64,000 nucleotides of DNA from Okeanomitos corallinicola TIOX110 (lineage in GTDB: Bacteria; Cyanobacteriota; Cyanobacteriia; Cyanobacteriales; Nostocaceae). The notes beneath the pieces were generated by a model. It made no database searches, was not told where the DNA came from, and worked only from the letters and a program-made list of their open reading frames with translations. The DNA lies in the NCBI RefSeq assembly GCF_038050375.1, contig NZ_CP150886.1, forward strand, positions 2,273,318 to 2,337,317, read 5' to 3'. Of the stretch, positions 33,644 through 47,336 are shown piece after piece (position 1 is the stretch's first letter; every line of letters begins with the position of its first letter). Made by a program: the position numbers and the translations under genes.

Positions 33644-36502
33644 ATGTCTGCTCATTCTTTACCTGAAAGTGCCGCAGTGTGGCATAGTTTAGAAATTGAT
33701 AAAGCCTTAAACCTGCTAGATAGTAATGCAGACAGCGGCTTAACATCCCCAGAAGTTGAAGCACGTTTACAAAAGTACGGAACTAATGAATTAGAAGAAA
33801 CTAATGGTCGCAAGCCTTGGGAGATTCTACTAGATCAGTTCACTAACATTATGTTATTGATGCTAATTGGTGTAGCTATCATCTCTGGGTTGTTAGATTT
33901 TTTATCATTACAACAAGGTACATTAAAAAGCGGTGAAGTGCCATTCAAAGATACTATTGCAATTTTGGCAATTGTGATTCTCAATGGCATCCTTGGCTAT
34001 GTCCAAGAAAGCCGTGCAGAAAAGGCTTTAGCTGCTTTAAAAAAATTGTCCTCTCCCCTAGTCCGGATCATTCGTAATGGGAAATTGGCGGAGGTGGCAG
34101 GTAAAGACCTTGTCCCTGGGGATATTATGCTACTGGAAGCTGGTGTACAGGTGGCTGCTGATGGACGTTTGATCGAAGAGTCAAACTTGCAAGTGCGGGA
34201 GTCAGCACTGACTGGTGAGGCTGAGGCTGTAAATAAGCAAGCCATACTTACATTACCAGAAGATACGTCACTAGGCGATCGCCTAAATTCAGTTTTCCAA
34301 GGCACGGAAGTCGTCCAAGGACGTGCTAAGGTTCTGGTGACAAATACCGGAATGCAAACAGAAATAGGCAAAATCGCCACCATGTTGCAGTCGGTGGAAA
34401 GTGAACCTACGCCTCTACAACAGCGCATGACTCAGTTGGGTAATGTGTTGGTGTATGGTTCTTTAGTTCTAGTAGTATTTGTGATCGTGGCTGGTGTGAT
34501 CCAAGCTAGGGGTTTTAGTAACTTACAAGAGTTAGTAGAAGTTTCCCTGAGTATGGCGGTAGCTGTAGTTCCAGAAGGTTTACCAGCTGTAATTACTGTG
34601 ACTTTGGCTCTGGGAACTCAGCGCATGGTGCGCCATCATGCTTTAATTAGAAAACTCCCAGCGGTAGAAACTCTCGGTTCTGTAACTACTATCTGTTCTG
34701 ATAAAACCGGAACGCTGACTCAAAATAAAATGGTGGTGCAGTCAGTCTACACTAATCAACAAAATTTCCGTGTCACTGGTGATGGTTATGCCCCTAAAGG
34801 TGATTTTCAGTTGGATGGAGAAAATATAGATTTAGAAACATCTCCAGAAATATCCGCTTTGTTGGTTGCTTGTGCTGTTTGTAATGACTCGGTGCTGCAA
34901 AAAGAAGCTGGTGAATGGGTAATTTTAGGCGACCCCACGGAAGGCGCTTTGATGACTTTAGCAGGTAAGGCTGGGATTGAAAAAGATCAATGGCATAGTA
35001 AATTACCCCGTGTGTCTGAGTTTCCCTTCTCTTCGGAACGCAAACGCATGAGTGTGATTTCCCAAGTTGAGGAAGTGGCTACTAGTGATCCGGGTATGAG
35101 TGGTGTTGATCCGGTTATTGCTGGATTTTTGACATCTGAACCATATCTAATGTTTACCAAGGGTTCTCCAGAATTAACTTTAGAGCGTTGTACTCAAATT
35201 TATCTGGGCGATCGCTCATTTCCTTTGGATGAAGAACGACGCACTCAAATTTTGGCAGCTAATGAACAAATGGCTTCCCAAGGTTTACGGGTGTTAGGTT
35301 TTGCCTATAAACCCCTGACAGAAGTACCTCCTGAAGCTTCAGAAGATACTTCAGAACAAGATTTAATCTGGTTGGGTTTGGTGGGAATGTTAGATGCTCC
35401 CCGTCCAGAAGTCAGAACAGCGGTAGCAGAATGTCGCCAAGCTGGTATTCGTCCGGTGATGATTACCGGTGATCATCAATTAACTGCTAAGGCGATCGCT
35501 GTAGACTTAGGTATAGCTGATGCTGATGCCAGAGTTCTCACTGGTCAAGAATTGCAAAGAATGAGTGACCAAGAAATAGAAGCACAGGTTGATTTAGTCA
35601 GTATTTACGCCAGAGTCTCCCCAGAACACAAACTGCGAATTGTTCAGGCTCTACAACGTCGCGGTAGATTTGTAGCTATGACCGGAGATGGTGTTAATGA
35701 TGCACCTGCTCTGAAACAGGCAGATATTGGTATCGCTATGGGTATTACTGGTACAGATGTCAGTAAGGAAGCCAGTGATATGGTGCTGTTAGACGATAAC
35801 TTTGCTACTATTGTCGCCGCGACTAAGGAAGGTAGAGTTGTTTATACTAACATCCGTCGTTTTATTAAATACATTTTGGGTAGTAATATCGGCGAAGTTA
35901 TCACTATCGCTTCTGCACCATTAATTGGTTTAGGCGCTGTTCCTCTCTCTCCCCTACAAATACTCTGGATGAATTTGGTAACGGATGGTTTACCAGCTTT
36001 AGCTTTAGCTGTTGAACCCCCAGAACCAGATGTGATGCAGCGCCCTCCTTTTAGTCCTCGTGAAAGTATTTTTGCCAGAGGTTTAGGTGCTTACATGGTG
36101 CGGATTGGGATTGTGTTTGCCATTATTACTATTACTTTAATGTGGTGGGCTTTTAATCATACTCATGCCCAGGGTTATGAAGGTGATCCCGATGCTTGGA
36201 AAACAATGGTGTTTACTACTCTGTGTATTGCCCAAATGGGTCATGCGATCGCCATTCGTTCTAATAATCAACTCACTATCGAAATGAATCCTTTTTCTAA
36301 TCTCTTTGTATTAGGTTCTGTGGTTGTTACCACAATACTGCAATTAATGTTAGTATATGTTCCACCTTTAAGAGCTTTTTTTGGTACTCATGCACTCAGT
36401 CTCTCTGAATTAGGAATTTGTATTGGTTTTAGTTCTTTAATGTTTGTCTGGGTTGAGTGTGAAAAGTTATTCTTCCGTTTTATGGGCAAAAAGACTGTTT
36501 AA
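33644..36502 (+). CDS. P-type cation ATPase, P2A (calcium-pump-like)
   Basis: 952 aa. It has a cation-ATPase N-terminal domain, TM1-2, the actuator loop ([11 protein letters not shown], the TGE motif), the TM4 ion site VPEGLPAV (PEGL as in SERCA/PMR1), the phosphorylation motif with Asp353 in [10 protein letters not shown], the nucleotide-binding domain ([14 protein letters not shown]), [21 protein letters not shown], and TM5-TM10. The PEGL and the lack of CPC argue for calcium or manganese transport, not heavy metals. It resides in the plasma or thylakoid membrane. It is separated from recF by four perfect TTGGTGA heptads. Confidence 0.9.
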   Translation: MSAHSLPESAAVWHSLEIDKALNLLDSNADSGLTSPEVEARLQKYGTNELEETNGRKPWEILLDQFTNIMLLMLIGVAIISGLLDFLSLQQGTLKSGEVPFKDTIAILAIVILNGILGYVQESRAEKALAALKKLSSPLVRIIRNGKLAEVAGKDLVPGDIMLLEAGVQVAADGRLIEESNLQVRESALTGEAEAVNKQAILTLPEDTSLGDRLNSVFQGTEVVQGRAKVLVTNTGMQTEIGKIATMLQSVESEPTPLQQRMTQLGNVLVYGSLVLVVFVIVAGVIQARGFSNLQELVEVSLSMAVAVVPEGLPAVITVTLALGTQRMVRHHALIRKLPAVETLGSVTTICSDKTGTLTQNKMVVQSVYTNQQNFRVTGDGYAPKGDFQLDGENIDLETSPEISALLVACAVCNDSVLQKEAGEWVILGDPTEGALMTLAGKAGIEKDQWHSKLPRVSEFPFSSERKRMSVISQVEEVATSDPGMSGVDPVIAGFLTSEPYLMFTKGSPELTLERCTQIYLGDRSFPLDEERRTQILAANEQMASQGLRVLGFAYKPLTEVPPEASEDTSEQDLIWLGLVGMLDAPRPEVRTAVAECRQAGIRPVMITGDHQLTAKAIAVDLGIADADARVLTGQELQRMSDQEIEAQVDLVSIYARVSPEHKLRIVQALQRRGRFVAMTGDGVNDAPALKQADIGIAMGITGTDVSKEASDMVLLDDNFATIVAATKEGRVVYTNIRRFIKYILGSNIGEVITIASAPLIGLGAVPLSPLQILWMNLVTDGLPALALAVEPPEPDVMQRPPFSPRESIFARGLGAYMVRIGIVFAIITITLMWWAFNHTHAQGYEGDPDAWKTMVFTTLCIAQMGHAIAIRSNNQLTIEMNPFSNLFVLGSVVVTTILQLMLVYVPPLRAFFGTHALSLSELGICIGFSSLMFVWVECEKLFFRFMGKKTV

Positions 36503-36530
36503 TTGGTGATTGGTGATTGGTGATTGGTGA
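36503..36530. repeat. Heptanucleotide tandem repeat TTGGTGA, four perfect copies
   Basis: Four consecutive TTGGTGA units begin right after the ATPase stop codon. Short tandem repeat of the STRR class; copy number often differs between strains. Confidence 0.85.
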
Positions 36531-36701
36531 TTAAAAAATAAATATTACCTATTACCACCTCTACCTAAATAATAACTATTAACTAACTTTATTAGTTATT
36601 ACCTATCACTTATTAATTAGAATTACAGTCAGCCCTAAAACCCTTTAGAATCAAGTCCATGTGATTTAGATTTGTACCTTATTTACTTCCTAATATGCTG
36701 T

Positions 36702-37817
36702 ATGTACCTAAGAACTCTACATCTTCGTAATTTTCGCAACTACCAAGAACAAAAAATTGATTTTCATGCTGCTAAAACAATTTTAGTTGGTAATAATGCT
36801 CAGGGGAAATCAAACTTATTAGAAGCTGTAGAGTTGTTAGCTACATTGCGATCGCATCGGATGGCAAAAGATCGAGAATTAATCAAAGATGGAGAAGATA
36901 TTGCCCAAATTAATGCCTCTTTAGAAAGAGTTGCCGGCACAAGTGATTTAACATTAACTCTTAGACGAAATAGCCGCCGTAGTGTAGCTGTTAACAGTGA
37001 AAAAGTCCGCCGACAAATGGATTTTCTTGGCATTTTTAACGCCGTAGAGTTTTCGAGTTTAGATTTAGAATTAGTTCGGGGTAGTCCTGAAGTTCGTCGT
37101 AGTTGGTTGGATACACTCTTGATTCAACTTGAACCAGTTTATGCTCACATATTACATCAATATAATCAAATATTACGCCAACGCAATGCTTTTCTAAAAC
37201 GCAGTCAACAATCTACTTTTAAAGATATAGAGTCAGAACTTGCTATCTGGGATGCACAATTAGTTACCGCAGGAACAAGAGTGATTAGAAGACGGGAAAG
37301 AGCAATTCAAAGATTAGCACCCATAGCTGCTGCTTGGCACGCTACTATTAGTAATAGTCAAGAAGTTTTGCACATTAATTACGATCCTAATGTTCCCATA
37401 GGTAAAGATCAAGCAGAAGAAGTACAACAGGCTTTTTTCGATAAAATTAAACAGCGTTCTGCTATTGAATTACATCGGGGTATTACTTTAGTAGGACCAC
37501 ACCGAGATGAAGTAAAATTAGATATTAATGAAACACCAGCCCGCCAATATGGTTCTCAAGGACAACAAAGAACCTTAGTCCTGGCTTTAAAATTAGCAGA
37601 ATTACAATTAATTGAAGAAGTCATCAATGAACCCCCTTTACTTTTATTAGATGATGTTTTAGCAGAATTAGATCCATCTCGTCAGAATCAACTGCTTGAT
37701 GCTGTCCAAAACCGTTTTCAGACCTTAATTACTACTACTCATTTGGGTGCTTTTGAATCTCAATGGTTAAATTCCTCACAGGTTCTCTTTGTAAAAGCAG
37801 GAGAAATATTACAGTAA
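36702..37817 (+). CDS. recF: DNA replication and repair protein RecF
   Basis: 371 aa from the ATG at 36702 (MYLRTLHLRNFRNYQEQ), the family start; the earlier in-frame ATG at 36672 adds a non-conserved hydrophobic leader. Walker A is GNNAQGKSN, the ABC signature is GSQGQQRTLVLALKLAEL and Walker B is LLLLDDVLAELD, all intact. The SMC-like ATPase loads RecA at gaps with RecO and RecR. Residues between Walker A and signature form the coiled/lobe domain (LRQRNAFLKRSQQ). In many bacteria recF sits beside dnaN and gyrB; here it stands alone, as is usual in cyanobacteria. Confidence 0.95.
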   Translation: MYLRTLHLRNFRNYQEQKIDFHAAKTILVGNNAQGKSNLLEAVELLATLRSHRMAKDRELIKDGEDIAQINASLERVAGTSDLTLTLRRNSRRSVAVNSEKVRRQMDFLGIFNAVEFSSLDLELVRGSPEVRRSWLDTLLIQLEPVYAHILHQYNQILRQRNAFLKRSQQSTFKDIESELAIWDAQLVTAGTRVIRRRERAIQRLAPIAAAWHATISNSQEVLHINYDPNVPIGKDQAEEVQQAFFDKIKQRSAIELHRGITLVGPHRDEVKLDINETPARQYGSQGQQRTLVLALKLAELQLIEEVINEPPLLLLDDVLAELDPSRQNQLLDAVQNRFQTLITTTHLGAFESQWLNSSQVLFVKAGEILQ

Positions 37818-37867
37818 TTTGTAATTAAATTAAATTAAATAAATAATTATTTACTTTTTCCTTTTTC

Positions 37868-37933
37868 CTAGTTTGCTAAACTATAAGCAATCACAATCAA
37901 TAAAACTAAGGCTAAAAAACGAGTCTCATTCAC
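37868..37933 (-). CDS. Possible 21-aa single-helix membrane micropeptide
   Basis: Minus-strand GTG at 37933 gives MNETRFLALVLLIVIAYSLA plus Asn and a stop: short polar N-terminus, then one hydrophobic helix. AGAGGAC lies eight bases before the GTG and would serve as Shine-Dalgarno. It sits in an otherwise empty 400-base gap. I do not recognise it among known small photosystem or cytochrome b6f subunits. Chance cannot be ruled out at this length. Confidence 0.3.
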   Translation of the reverse strand: MNETRFLALVLLIVIAYSLAN

Positions 37934-38219
37934 TTTACTGTCCTCTAATCCTCTAAATTATAGCCACCAGTTTTACAATCCTTGAAGAACTGTTTCTGTT
38001 AGTTGATTTATCCTTGGCTTGATATTTTTCCAATTCCAATTTATTGCTTGGATTCAATCATCTTATTGATGCAATGAATGGATTTAAACCCTTTTATGCT
38101 TCTGGGTAAAAAGGTTTATTTACTATTTGCTTCATCCGGAAAGTGATAAAACAGGGATATTATTGACTAATAGTAATGGGTAATTAGTAATTTTTCTTCC
38201 TATTACCCATTACCGAATC
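37934..38219. other. Intergenic sequence between recF and the FKBP gene
   Basis: Holds no recognisable gene besides the possible micropeptide to its left. It ends with AATAGTAATGGGTAATTAG and CTATTACCCATTACC (about 38167-38213), an imperfect inverted repeat around TTTTTCTTC, which could terminate the minus-strand FKBP gene. Confidence 0.35.
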
Positions 38220-38747
38220 TTATTTAATCTTCAACAATTCCACATCAAAAATCAAAGTTGAGTAAGGTGGAATCACACCACCAGCACCGCGCGCACCATA
38301 ACCCAACTCAGAAGGAATAATCAACTTGCGGCGATCTCCCACTTTCATCGTACTTAGTCCTTCATCCCAACCTTTGATTACCTGTCCAACCCCAATCTTA
38401 AAACTAAAAGGTTGACCCCGATCGCGTGAACTATCAAACTTAGTCCCATCATCCAAAGTACCAGTGTAGTGAACTACAACCGTTTGTCCCCGTTCAGGAG
38501 TCACTTCACCAGCACCTTTTTCTAGTTCAATATACTTCAAACCAGAGTCAGTAGTTATAATGTTTTCTTCAGACATATTATCGCTCGCTATCACAGTATC
38601 TTTTTTTTCAATTACAGCAGTGGTAACTGGTTGAGTCTCAGATAACTTAGCAGCAACAGCAGCATCTTGTTTACCACCCATTTGTGCTAACACTAAAACC
38701 AAAACACACACCAGCATGAAACCCACGCTGAGAAAAATTCCCTTCAA
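38220..38747 (-). CDS. FKBP-type peptidyl-prolyl cis-trans isomerase, exported
   Basis: 175 aa. An N-terminal hydrophobic segment (about 4-20, IFLSVGFMLVCVLVLVLAQ) is a signal peptide or anchor, followed by a 50-residue linker. The FKBP domain occupies about 70-175: VVHYTGTLDDGTKFDSSRDRGQPFSF, QVIKGWDEGLSTMKVGDRRKLIIP, GYGARGAGGVIPPYSTLIFDVELL. Active-site aromatic and Asp residues (Y, F-D, W, Y) are present. It catalyses prolyl isomerisation in lumen or periplasm. The phasin-like gene starts 83 bp upstream on the same strand, so the two may share transcription. Confidence 0.9.
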   Translation of the reverse strand: MKGIFLSVGFMLVCVLVLVLAQMGGKQDAAVAAKLSETQPVTTAVIEKKDTVIASDNMSEENIITTDSGLKYIELEKGAGEVTPERGQTVVVHYTGTLDDGTKFDSSRDRGQPFSFKIGVGQVIKGWDEGLSTMKVGDRRKLIIPSELGYGARGAGGVIPPYSTLIFDVELLKIK

Positions 38748-38830
38748 AATTAGCCCTCCTTATATACACAGGTAGTTTGGTAATCAGATTACCAACAGGA
38801 CAAGAATTAGTTTAAATCACAATAGGTATA

Positions 38831-39154
38831 CTAACGCCAAAGCTTATTTTCCAAGTCCCGCACCTGACGTTCCAAGCGATCAATCCTACCCCGCAACTCA
38901 TCTACCTCAGACTGACGCGCAACCCCCAAATCCTGCATCATATTCCGCATCTGTCGTTGCATTTGTACTTCCCAGTTACCCTGCTCCGACCTCAATTGCT
39001 CCACAATATCATCCATAACCACCTTAGCTTGTTCAGGATTGAGCTTCCCATCCTTCACTAATTCATCACTAACCTCCTTGAGTTTGTCTGCTACCAGAGA
39101 GGTTGTACCAATACCCAGCATCATTATTTGTTCCAACCAATTGTTGTTGTCCAT
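38831..39154 (-). CDS. Phasin-like coiled-coil protein
   Basis: 107 aa, acidic N-terminal helices (WLEQIMMLGIGTTSLVADKL, KDGKLNPEQAKVVMDDIVEQL) and a heptad-repeat C-terminus (ARQSEVDELRGRIDRLERQV). The arrangement resembles small phasin/PhaF-type proteins that coat polyhydroxyalkanoate granules, but also other cyanobacterial coiled-coil proteins, so the name is tentative. No membrane segment. The gene starts at the ATG at 39154 and lies directly behind the rRNA promoter region, divergent from the rRNA operon. Confidence 0.55.
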   Translation of the reverse strand: MDNNNWLEQIMMLGIGTTSLVADKLKEVSDELVKDGKLNPEQAKVVMDDIVEQLRSEQGNWEVQMQRQMRNMMQDLGVARQSEVDELRGRIDRLERQVRDLENKLWR

Positions 39155-39534
39155 ATTTATTTCCTGTTATTTTCTATAAACAGTCAAGCTTGGCTTATAA
39201 ATCTACCGCACCAAAATTAAGTCATAAGCTTAGTAATTCTAGCCTACAGATATATTTTGACAAATTTGGCAGCAACAGCAACCTCACCACCTCAACTAAC
39301 TACAGTAGAGATACACTACATATATTCGTTTCCCATTCAATACACACAAACTGTCTCACCCACATTCCAGGTTGCATAAAATTAGGATAGAGATATCAGA
39401 GACAAGATGTCTCATTTCTGATATTTTCCTTGTACTTGAATTAAACAGCAGACAACACAAATCAACAAAACCCTTATCCAGAAGCAGTTACAGGTTATTT
39501 TCCCAAAGAATCCCAAAAAAGATAGAAAAAGTAG
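39155..39534. other. Divergent region between the phasin-like gene and the rRNA promoter
   Basis: 380 bases carrying the phasin-like gene promoter and the upstream control region of the rRNA operon. AT-rich tracts near 39375-39530 could act as an UP-type element. No gene is supported; the open frames here do not look protein-like. Confidence 0.4.
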
Positions 39535-39563
39535 TTGACACAGAAAGAGAGAGTTGCTATATT
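39535..39563 (+). promoter_or_regulatory. rRNA operon promoter
   Basis: Perfect -35 TTGACA (39535-39540), 17-bp spacer, and -10 TATATT (39558-39563), preceded by A-rich DNA. Transcription would start near 39570, giving a leader of about 165 nt before 16S. The leader contains CTTTGAAAG, similar to the antitermination boxA of the spacer, and a AAATCCT/AGGATTT stem probably used in processing. Confidence 0.75.
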
Positions 39564-39734
39564 TATTTAGGTGAGGCAAACGAAGCCCACAACTGAACCG
39601 AGACAAAATAATACTTTGAAAGAAAAAAGACGACCATTCCTCGTCAAAGAAATTTCAACAAAGAAATCCTTGTAAGGAAGAAAAGAGGATTTCGGAGTAG
39701 AGAAAAATAATAGTAAGAGCTAAACAAACAAACC

Positions 39735-41222
<1,488 letters not shown>

Positions 41223-41462
41223 TAGGGAGACCTAATCCATTTAGAAATCGAAAGCAATCAGCAATTAGAGACTAAATTGGTCTACTCTAGGTCGGTCGAG
41301 ATTGGTAAGTTCTCTTTCAAAGTATTATTATTGCTCTGGTCAAAATCAGCAACTAGTGAAAAGCTAGACTGCTGGTGAAAGCCAGTCAGAACCTTGAAAA
41401 CTGCATAGTAACGCGAAGCAGGCAGTCGAAAGACTGTCAGATGGAAGAAACCAATGGATTGT
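41223..41462 (+). other. 16S-23S internal transcribed spacer without tRNA genes
   Basis: 240 nt. No tRNA-Ile or tRNA-Ala can be found (no T-loop or anticodon-stem pattern). The cyanobacterial D1 helix is bounded by GACCTA (41229) and TAGGTC (about 41288-41293). A boxB-like stem, CAGCAACTAG...CTAGACTGCTG, lies at 41347-41374, and boxA as GAACCTTGAAAA (about 41389-41400). Heterocystous cyanobacteria commonly carry both tRNA-containing and tRNA-less operons. Confidence 0.85.
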
Positions 41463-44287
<2,825 letters not shown>

Positions 44288-44405
44288 TCATCTCATTGGT
44301 CAATCATATTTCGCGTTACTTGCAGTCTTCAGGGTTGCTGTTTGATTTGTTATTTTTAATTCTTTAATCACGAATTACGAATTACAAATTAGCAATTAAA
44401 AGTTT

Positions 44406-44524
44406 TCCTGGTGTCTATTGCGCGGTGGAACCACTCTGACCCCTTCCCGAACTCAGAGGTGAAACGCTGTTGCGGCCACGATAGTCTGGGGGTTGCCCCA
44501 CGCCAAAATAGCTCGATGCCAGGG
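44406..44524 (+). rRNA. 5S ribosomal RNA
   Basis: TCCTGGTGTCTATTGCGCGG at the 5' end pairs with GATGCCAGGG at the 3' end. The ACCCCTTCCCGAACTCAG loop typical of 5S is present. About 119 nt, lying 118 nt after 23S. The gap holds short AAT-rich repeated words (ACGAATTACGAATTACAAATTAG). Confidence 0.93.
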
Positions 44525-44537
44525 CAATAATTCACAC

Positions 44538-44577
44538 AAAAGCCTCCTCTCTATTAATAGAGGGGCTTTTGTTTTTT
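44538..44577 (+). terminator. rRNA operon terminator
   Basis: AAAAGCC plus CCTCT (with a one-base bulge) pairs with AGAGG plus GGCTTTT around an eight-base loop, followed by TTTTGTTTTTTGG. It lies 14 bases after the 5S end. The run of T after a 12-bp stem is a classic intrinsic terminator. Confidence 0.9.
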
Positions 44578-44650
44578 GGTTTTTTAAAAATTTCATAATT
44601 CAAGCTTCGAATGGCCTAAAATCCTTCCCAAATAGGTAGTCCAACCCCAT

Positions 44651-45958
44651 TTATTGAGCGGATACATCTAAACATTTATTTTTTCTAACTCTAGGCTTTA
44701 TTACATTAGGGTCAACTCCAAAATATTTAGCTGCTTCTGACATATCCAAAGTTAGCAAATTTATATTATCTAAAATTTTAACTCTTTTAGATTGCTCAAT
44801 TTCCACATTTAAAACCTTTATAATTTCCGCTGCTACAGCTTGCGCTAAAAATGGAGGAACGGAATTACCAATTTGTCTAAAACCATGCCATTTTGTGGGA
44901 TGAAATCTAAACCAGTCAGGGTAAGAATGTAGACGTGCTGCTTCTCGCACGGTAATACATCTAGGAACGAAAGGATGTATAGGACGAGGAGAAGTAAAAG
45001 CACCTTTATTACTAGCTGTTCCTGCTCTAAGGGTATTACATAAACCATGAGGATCTAGTTTATAAAAACGGCTAATTGGTTCGTTTTTTCCATGAGGTGT
45101 TGATGCAAATCTTTCAATAGATTCAGGACTATGTTTTGTTCGTAAACTAGATGTGAGAATGCGATGATCAAATTTACGTGAATAGGAATAGTTATTTTTC
45201 GCAATGCGCGGACTACGCATTTTTATTGCGTATTGACTGGGTTTACCAAAATCAGCTAAAACCCAATCTTGTTGATATAATTCTGGGTAATTTTCAATTG
45301 TTGGCAAATCTTGTAATGCTTCTAAAACTGTAGGTGTTGGTGGTAGTTTTAAGGATTTTTTAAATTTAGTATTTAATTTAGCTTGATGGGTAATTTTATC
45401 TGGATAGCTTGGTAATTCTAAATCTTGACGACAACCTAATAAAAACAATCTTTCCCGATTTTGAGGAACTCCATAATTAGCTGCATTTAAAACTTGATAA
45501 TTATGATTAACTTTATAACTATTATTTTCAAATTTATCAATGATTTCTCCAATAAAATCTTTGTGTTTACCTACGGTCATTCCTTTAACATTTTCCATGA
45601 CAAAAAATTTAGGTTGTAAGTCTATTACTAACCTAATAAAATGAAAAACTAAAGAATTTCTAGGATCGTCAAAAGAACGTTTACCAATTAATGAAAATCC
45701 TTGACAGGGTGGACCACCAAAAACTACATCAATTTCTTGATTATTAATTGCGCTACTATTTCTAATTTCTGAACCTGTGATATCTTCTACACTTCTACAT
45801 AAGACTTTCCAAAAGGGAAAATTAAATTGATGAATTGCACAATGAATAGGATCTAATTCCACAGCAACAAGGACATCAAAACCAGCTTGTTCAAAACCAA
45901 GAGTCATTCCTCCTGCACCTGCAAATAAATCAACTGCTATAGGTCGTTTTTTCATCAT
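44651..45958 (-). CDS. Solitary C5-cytosine DNA methyltransferase, probable HIP1-core (CGATCG) enzyme
   Basis: 435 aa. Motifs in order: I DLFAGAGGMTLGFEQAG (SAM binding), IV GGPPCQGFS with the catalytic Cys, VI ENVKGM with the catalytic Glu, VIII QNRERLF and X RQIGNSVPPFLAQAV. The target-recognition region lies at about 230-310. The N-terminal half (ELDPIHCAIHQFNFPFWKVL) strongly recalls, from memory, Synechocystis M.Ssp6803I and Anabaena DmtC, which methylate CGATCG; that specificity is inference. No restriction endonuclease gene is adjacent (rRNA operon on one side, lpxB on the other), so it is a solitary, housekeeping-type enzyme acting on chromosomal HIP1 sites. Confidence 0.85.
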   Translation of the reverse strand: MMKKRPIAVDLFAGAGGMTLGFEQAGFDVLVAVELDPIHCAIHQFNFPFWKVLCRSVEDITGSEIRNSSAINNQEIDVVFGGPPCQGFSLIGKRSFDDPRNSLVFHFIRLVIDLQPKFFVMENVKGMTVGKHKDFIGEIIDKFENNSYKVNHNYQVLNAANYGVPQNRERLFLLGCRQDLELPSYPDKITHQAKLNTKFKKSLKLPPTPTVLEALQDLPTIENYPELYQQDWVLADFGKPSQYAIKMRSPRIAKNNYSYSRKFDHRILTSSLRTKHSPESIERFASTPHGKNEPISRFYKLDPHGLCNTLRAGTASNKGAFTSPRPIHPFVPRCITVREAARLHSYPDWFRFHPTKWHGFRQIGNSVPPFLAQAVAAEIIKVLNVEIEQSKRVKILDNINLLTLDMSEAAKYFGVDPNVIKPRVRKNKCLDVSAQ

Positions 45959-46041
45959 TTTGTCTCTGTACTTTCCCTTTTCCCAAAATTCTTATAAATA
46001 GGGAATAGGGTGATTTATTTTCCCATATACTCTATCACCTG

Positions 46042-47202
46042 TTACCTAATTTTCATTTCTAAAATTTCTTTTGCAGTGCGATCGCATACTCCCAATTCTC
46101 CCAAACATTGGCGCATTTCTTGATAATCTAATAAGGTTTTTTCTCGCTTTTCAGGATTTAATAATATTTCCATTGCTGCTTGAGTAATATTCTCTGCTGT
46201 TGCTTCTTCTTGTAAAAATTCTGGAACAATTTCCCGCATGATAACTAAATTTACCGGGGAAGCAAAGGGAATTGAACCTTTAAGAATTTTTCTTCCTATC
46301 CAAGCAGTAAAAGCATGAAGACGATAAACTACAACTTGGGGAACATTTAATAAAGCTAATTCTAAATTTGCAGTTCCTGATTTAGTAATTGCAAAATCAA
46401 CTGATGCAAAAATTTCTTGTTGTTGACCTGATAGTATTGTTGCTTTTAATCCGTAATCTTGAATAGATTTTTGAATCTTATTTCTAAATTTTTCCAAAGA
46501 TAGAGGAATTAAAAACCTGACGTTTGGTAACTTTGATTGAATATTTTTAGCAGCTTGGAAAATTGCAGGTAATAAATATTTTAATTCTTGTCCACGGGAA
46601 GCTGGTAAAAGAGCGATCGCAATTTCCTCTTCTTTAATTCCTAACACCTTCCGTGCAGTTTCTCGACTTGGTGCTTTAGCCATTTTATCAACTAAAGGAT
46701 GACCAACCCAATTAACATTAGCTCCTTTTTGTTGATAATAACGAGCTTCTTCTGGGAAAATTGCTAATAACTTATCTGTAAAACTAACAATTTTTTTAGT
46801 TCTTTCTAAACTCATTGACCACACCCATTCTTGGGGAGCAATGTAATACACCACAGGAACATCAGGAAAATATTTTTCCATGTAACCACCAATGGCAATA
46901 TTAGGGGTCATGTAGTCAATTAAGACAATGATATCTGGTGGGTTATTTTTGAGATAGGCGATCGCCCGTCTTTGTAATTGAATAGTGGGTATAAAATACG
47001 GCAAAGCTTCAATAATACCCATTGAACCAATACCGCTAGTGTCACCTATAATTTTTGCACCAGCGGCGGACATTTGCTCACCACCCAAGGCTACAATATC
47101 TAATTCTAAACCCATAGCCCCAGCTTGCTTCTGAAGCGCCTGAATTAACAGCGCCCCTTGCAAATCGCCAGAAACTTCCCCAGTGCTGATAAATATTCGC
47201 AT
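46042..47202 (-). CDS. lpxB: Lipid-A-disaccharide synthase LpxB
   Basis: 386 aa from the ATG at 47202 (MRIFISTGEVSGDLQGALL), the family start; the earlier codon at 47217 adds five residues. GT19 glycosyltransferase: joins UDP-diacylglucosamine and lipid X to make the lipid A disaccharide. Visible motifs are ISTGEVSGDLQ, GIGSMGIIEALP, YIAPQEWVW, LLPASRGQELKYLLPA and the C-terminal AITKSGTANLELALLNVPQVVVYR. Membrane-peripheral. It is the last gene of the lpxC-fabZ-lpxA-lpxB series on this strand. Confidence 0.95.
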   Translation of the reverse strand: MRIFISTGEVSGDLQGALLIQALQKQAGAMGLELDIVALGGEQMSAAGAKIIGDTSGIGSMGIIEALPYFIPTIQLQRRAIAYLKNNPPDIIVLIDYMTPNIAIGGYMEKYFPDVPVVYYIAPQEWVWSMSLERTKKIVSFTDKLLAIFPEEARYYQQKGANVNWVGHPLVDKMAKAPSRETARKVLGIKEEEIAIALLPASRGQELKYLLPAIFQAAKNIQSKLPNVRFLIPLSLEKFRNKIQKSIQDYGLKATILSGQQQEIFASVDFAITKSGTANLELALLNVPQVVVYRLHAFTAWIGRKILKGSIPFASPVNLVIMREIVPEFLQEEATAENITQAAMEILLNPEKREKTLLDYQEMRQCLGELGVCDRTAKEILEMKIR

Positions 47203-47336
47203 TTGCTCAGTTGTCACTTTTCAGTTGTCAGTTTTCAGTTATAAGTCAGCACAATTTTGGGAAGGCAGTCCGTTAAGCAGCTTGCTAAGATAGGAACTGC
47301 CGTAGTTTCCCAATCAGCGACAAAAAAACCGCCAGG

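Noticed and set aside
41223-41462. tRNA-Ile or tRNA-Ala in the rRNA spacer
   Set aside because: No cloverleaf arms or T-loop sequence could be found in the 240 nt.
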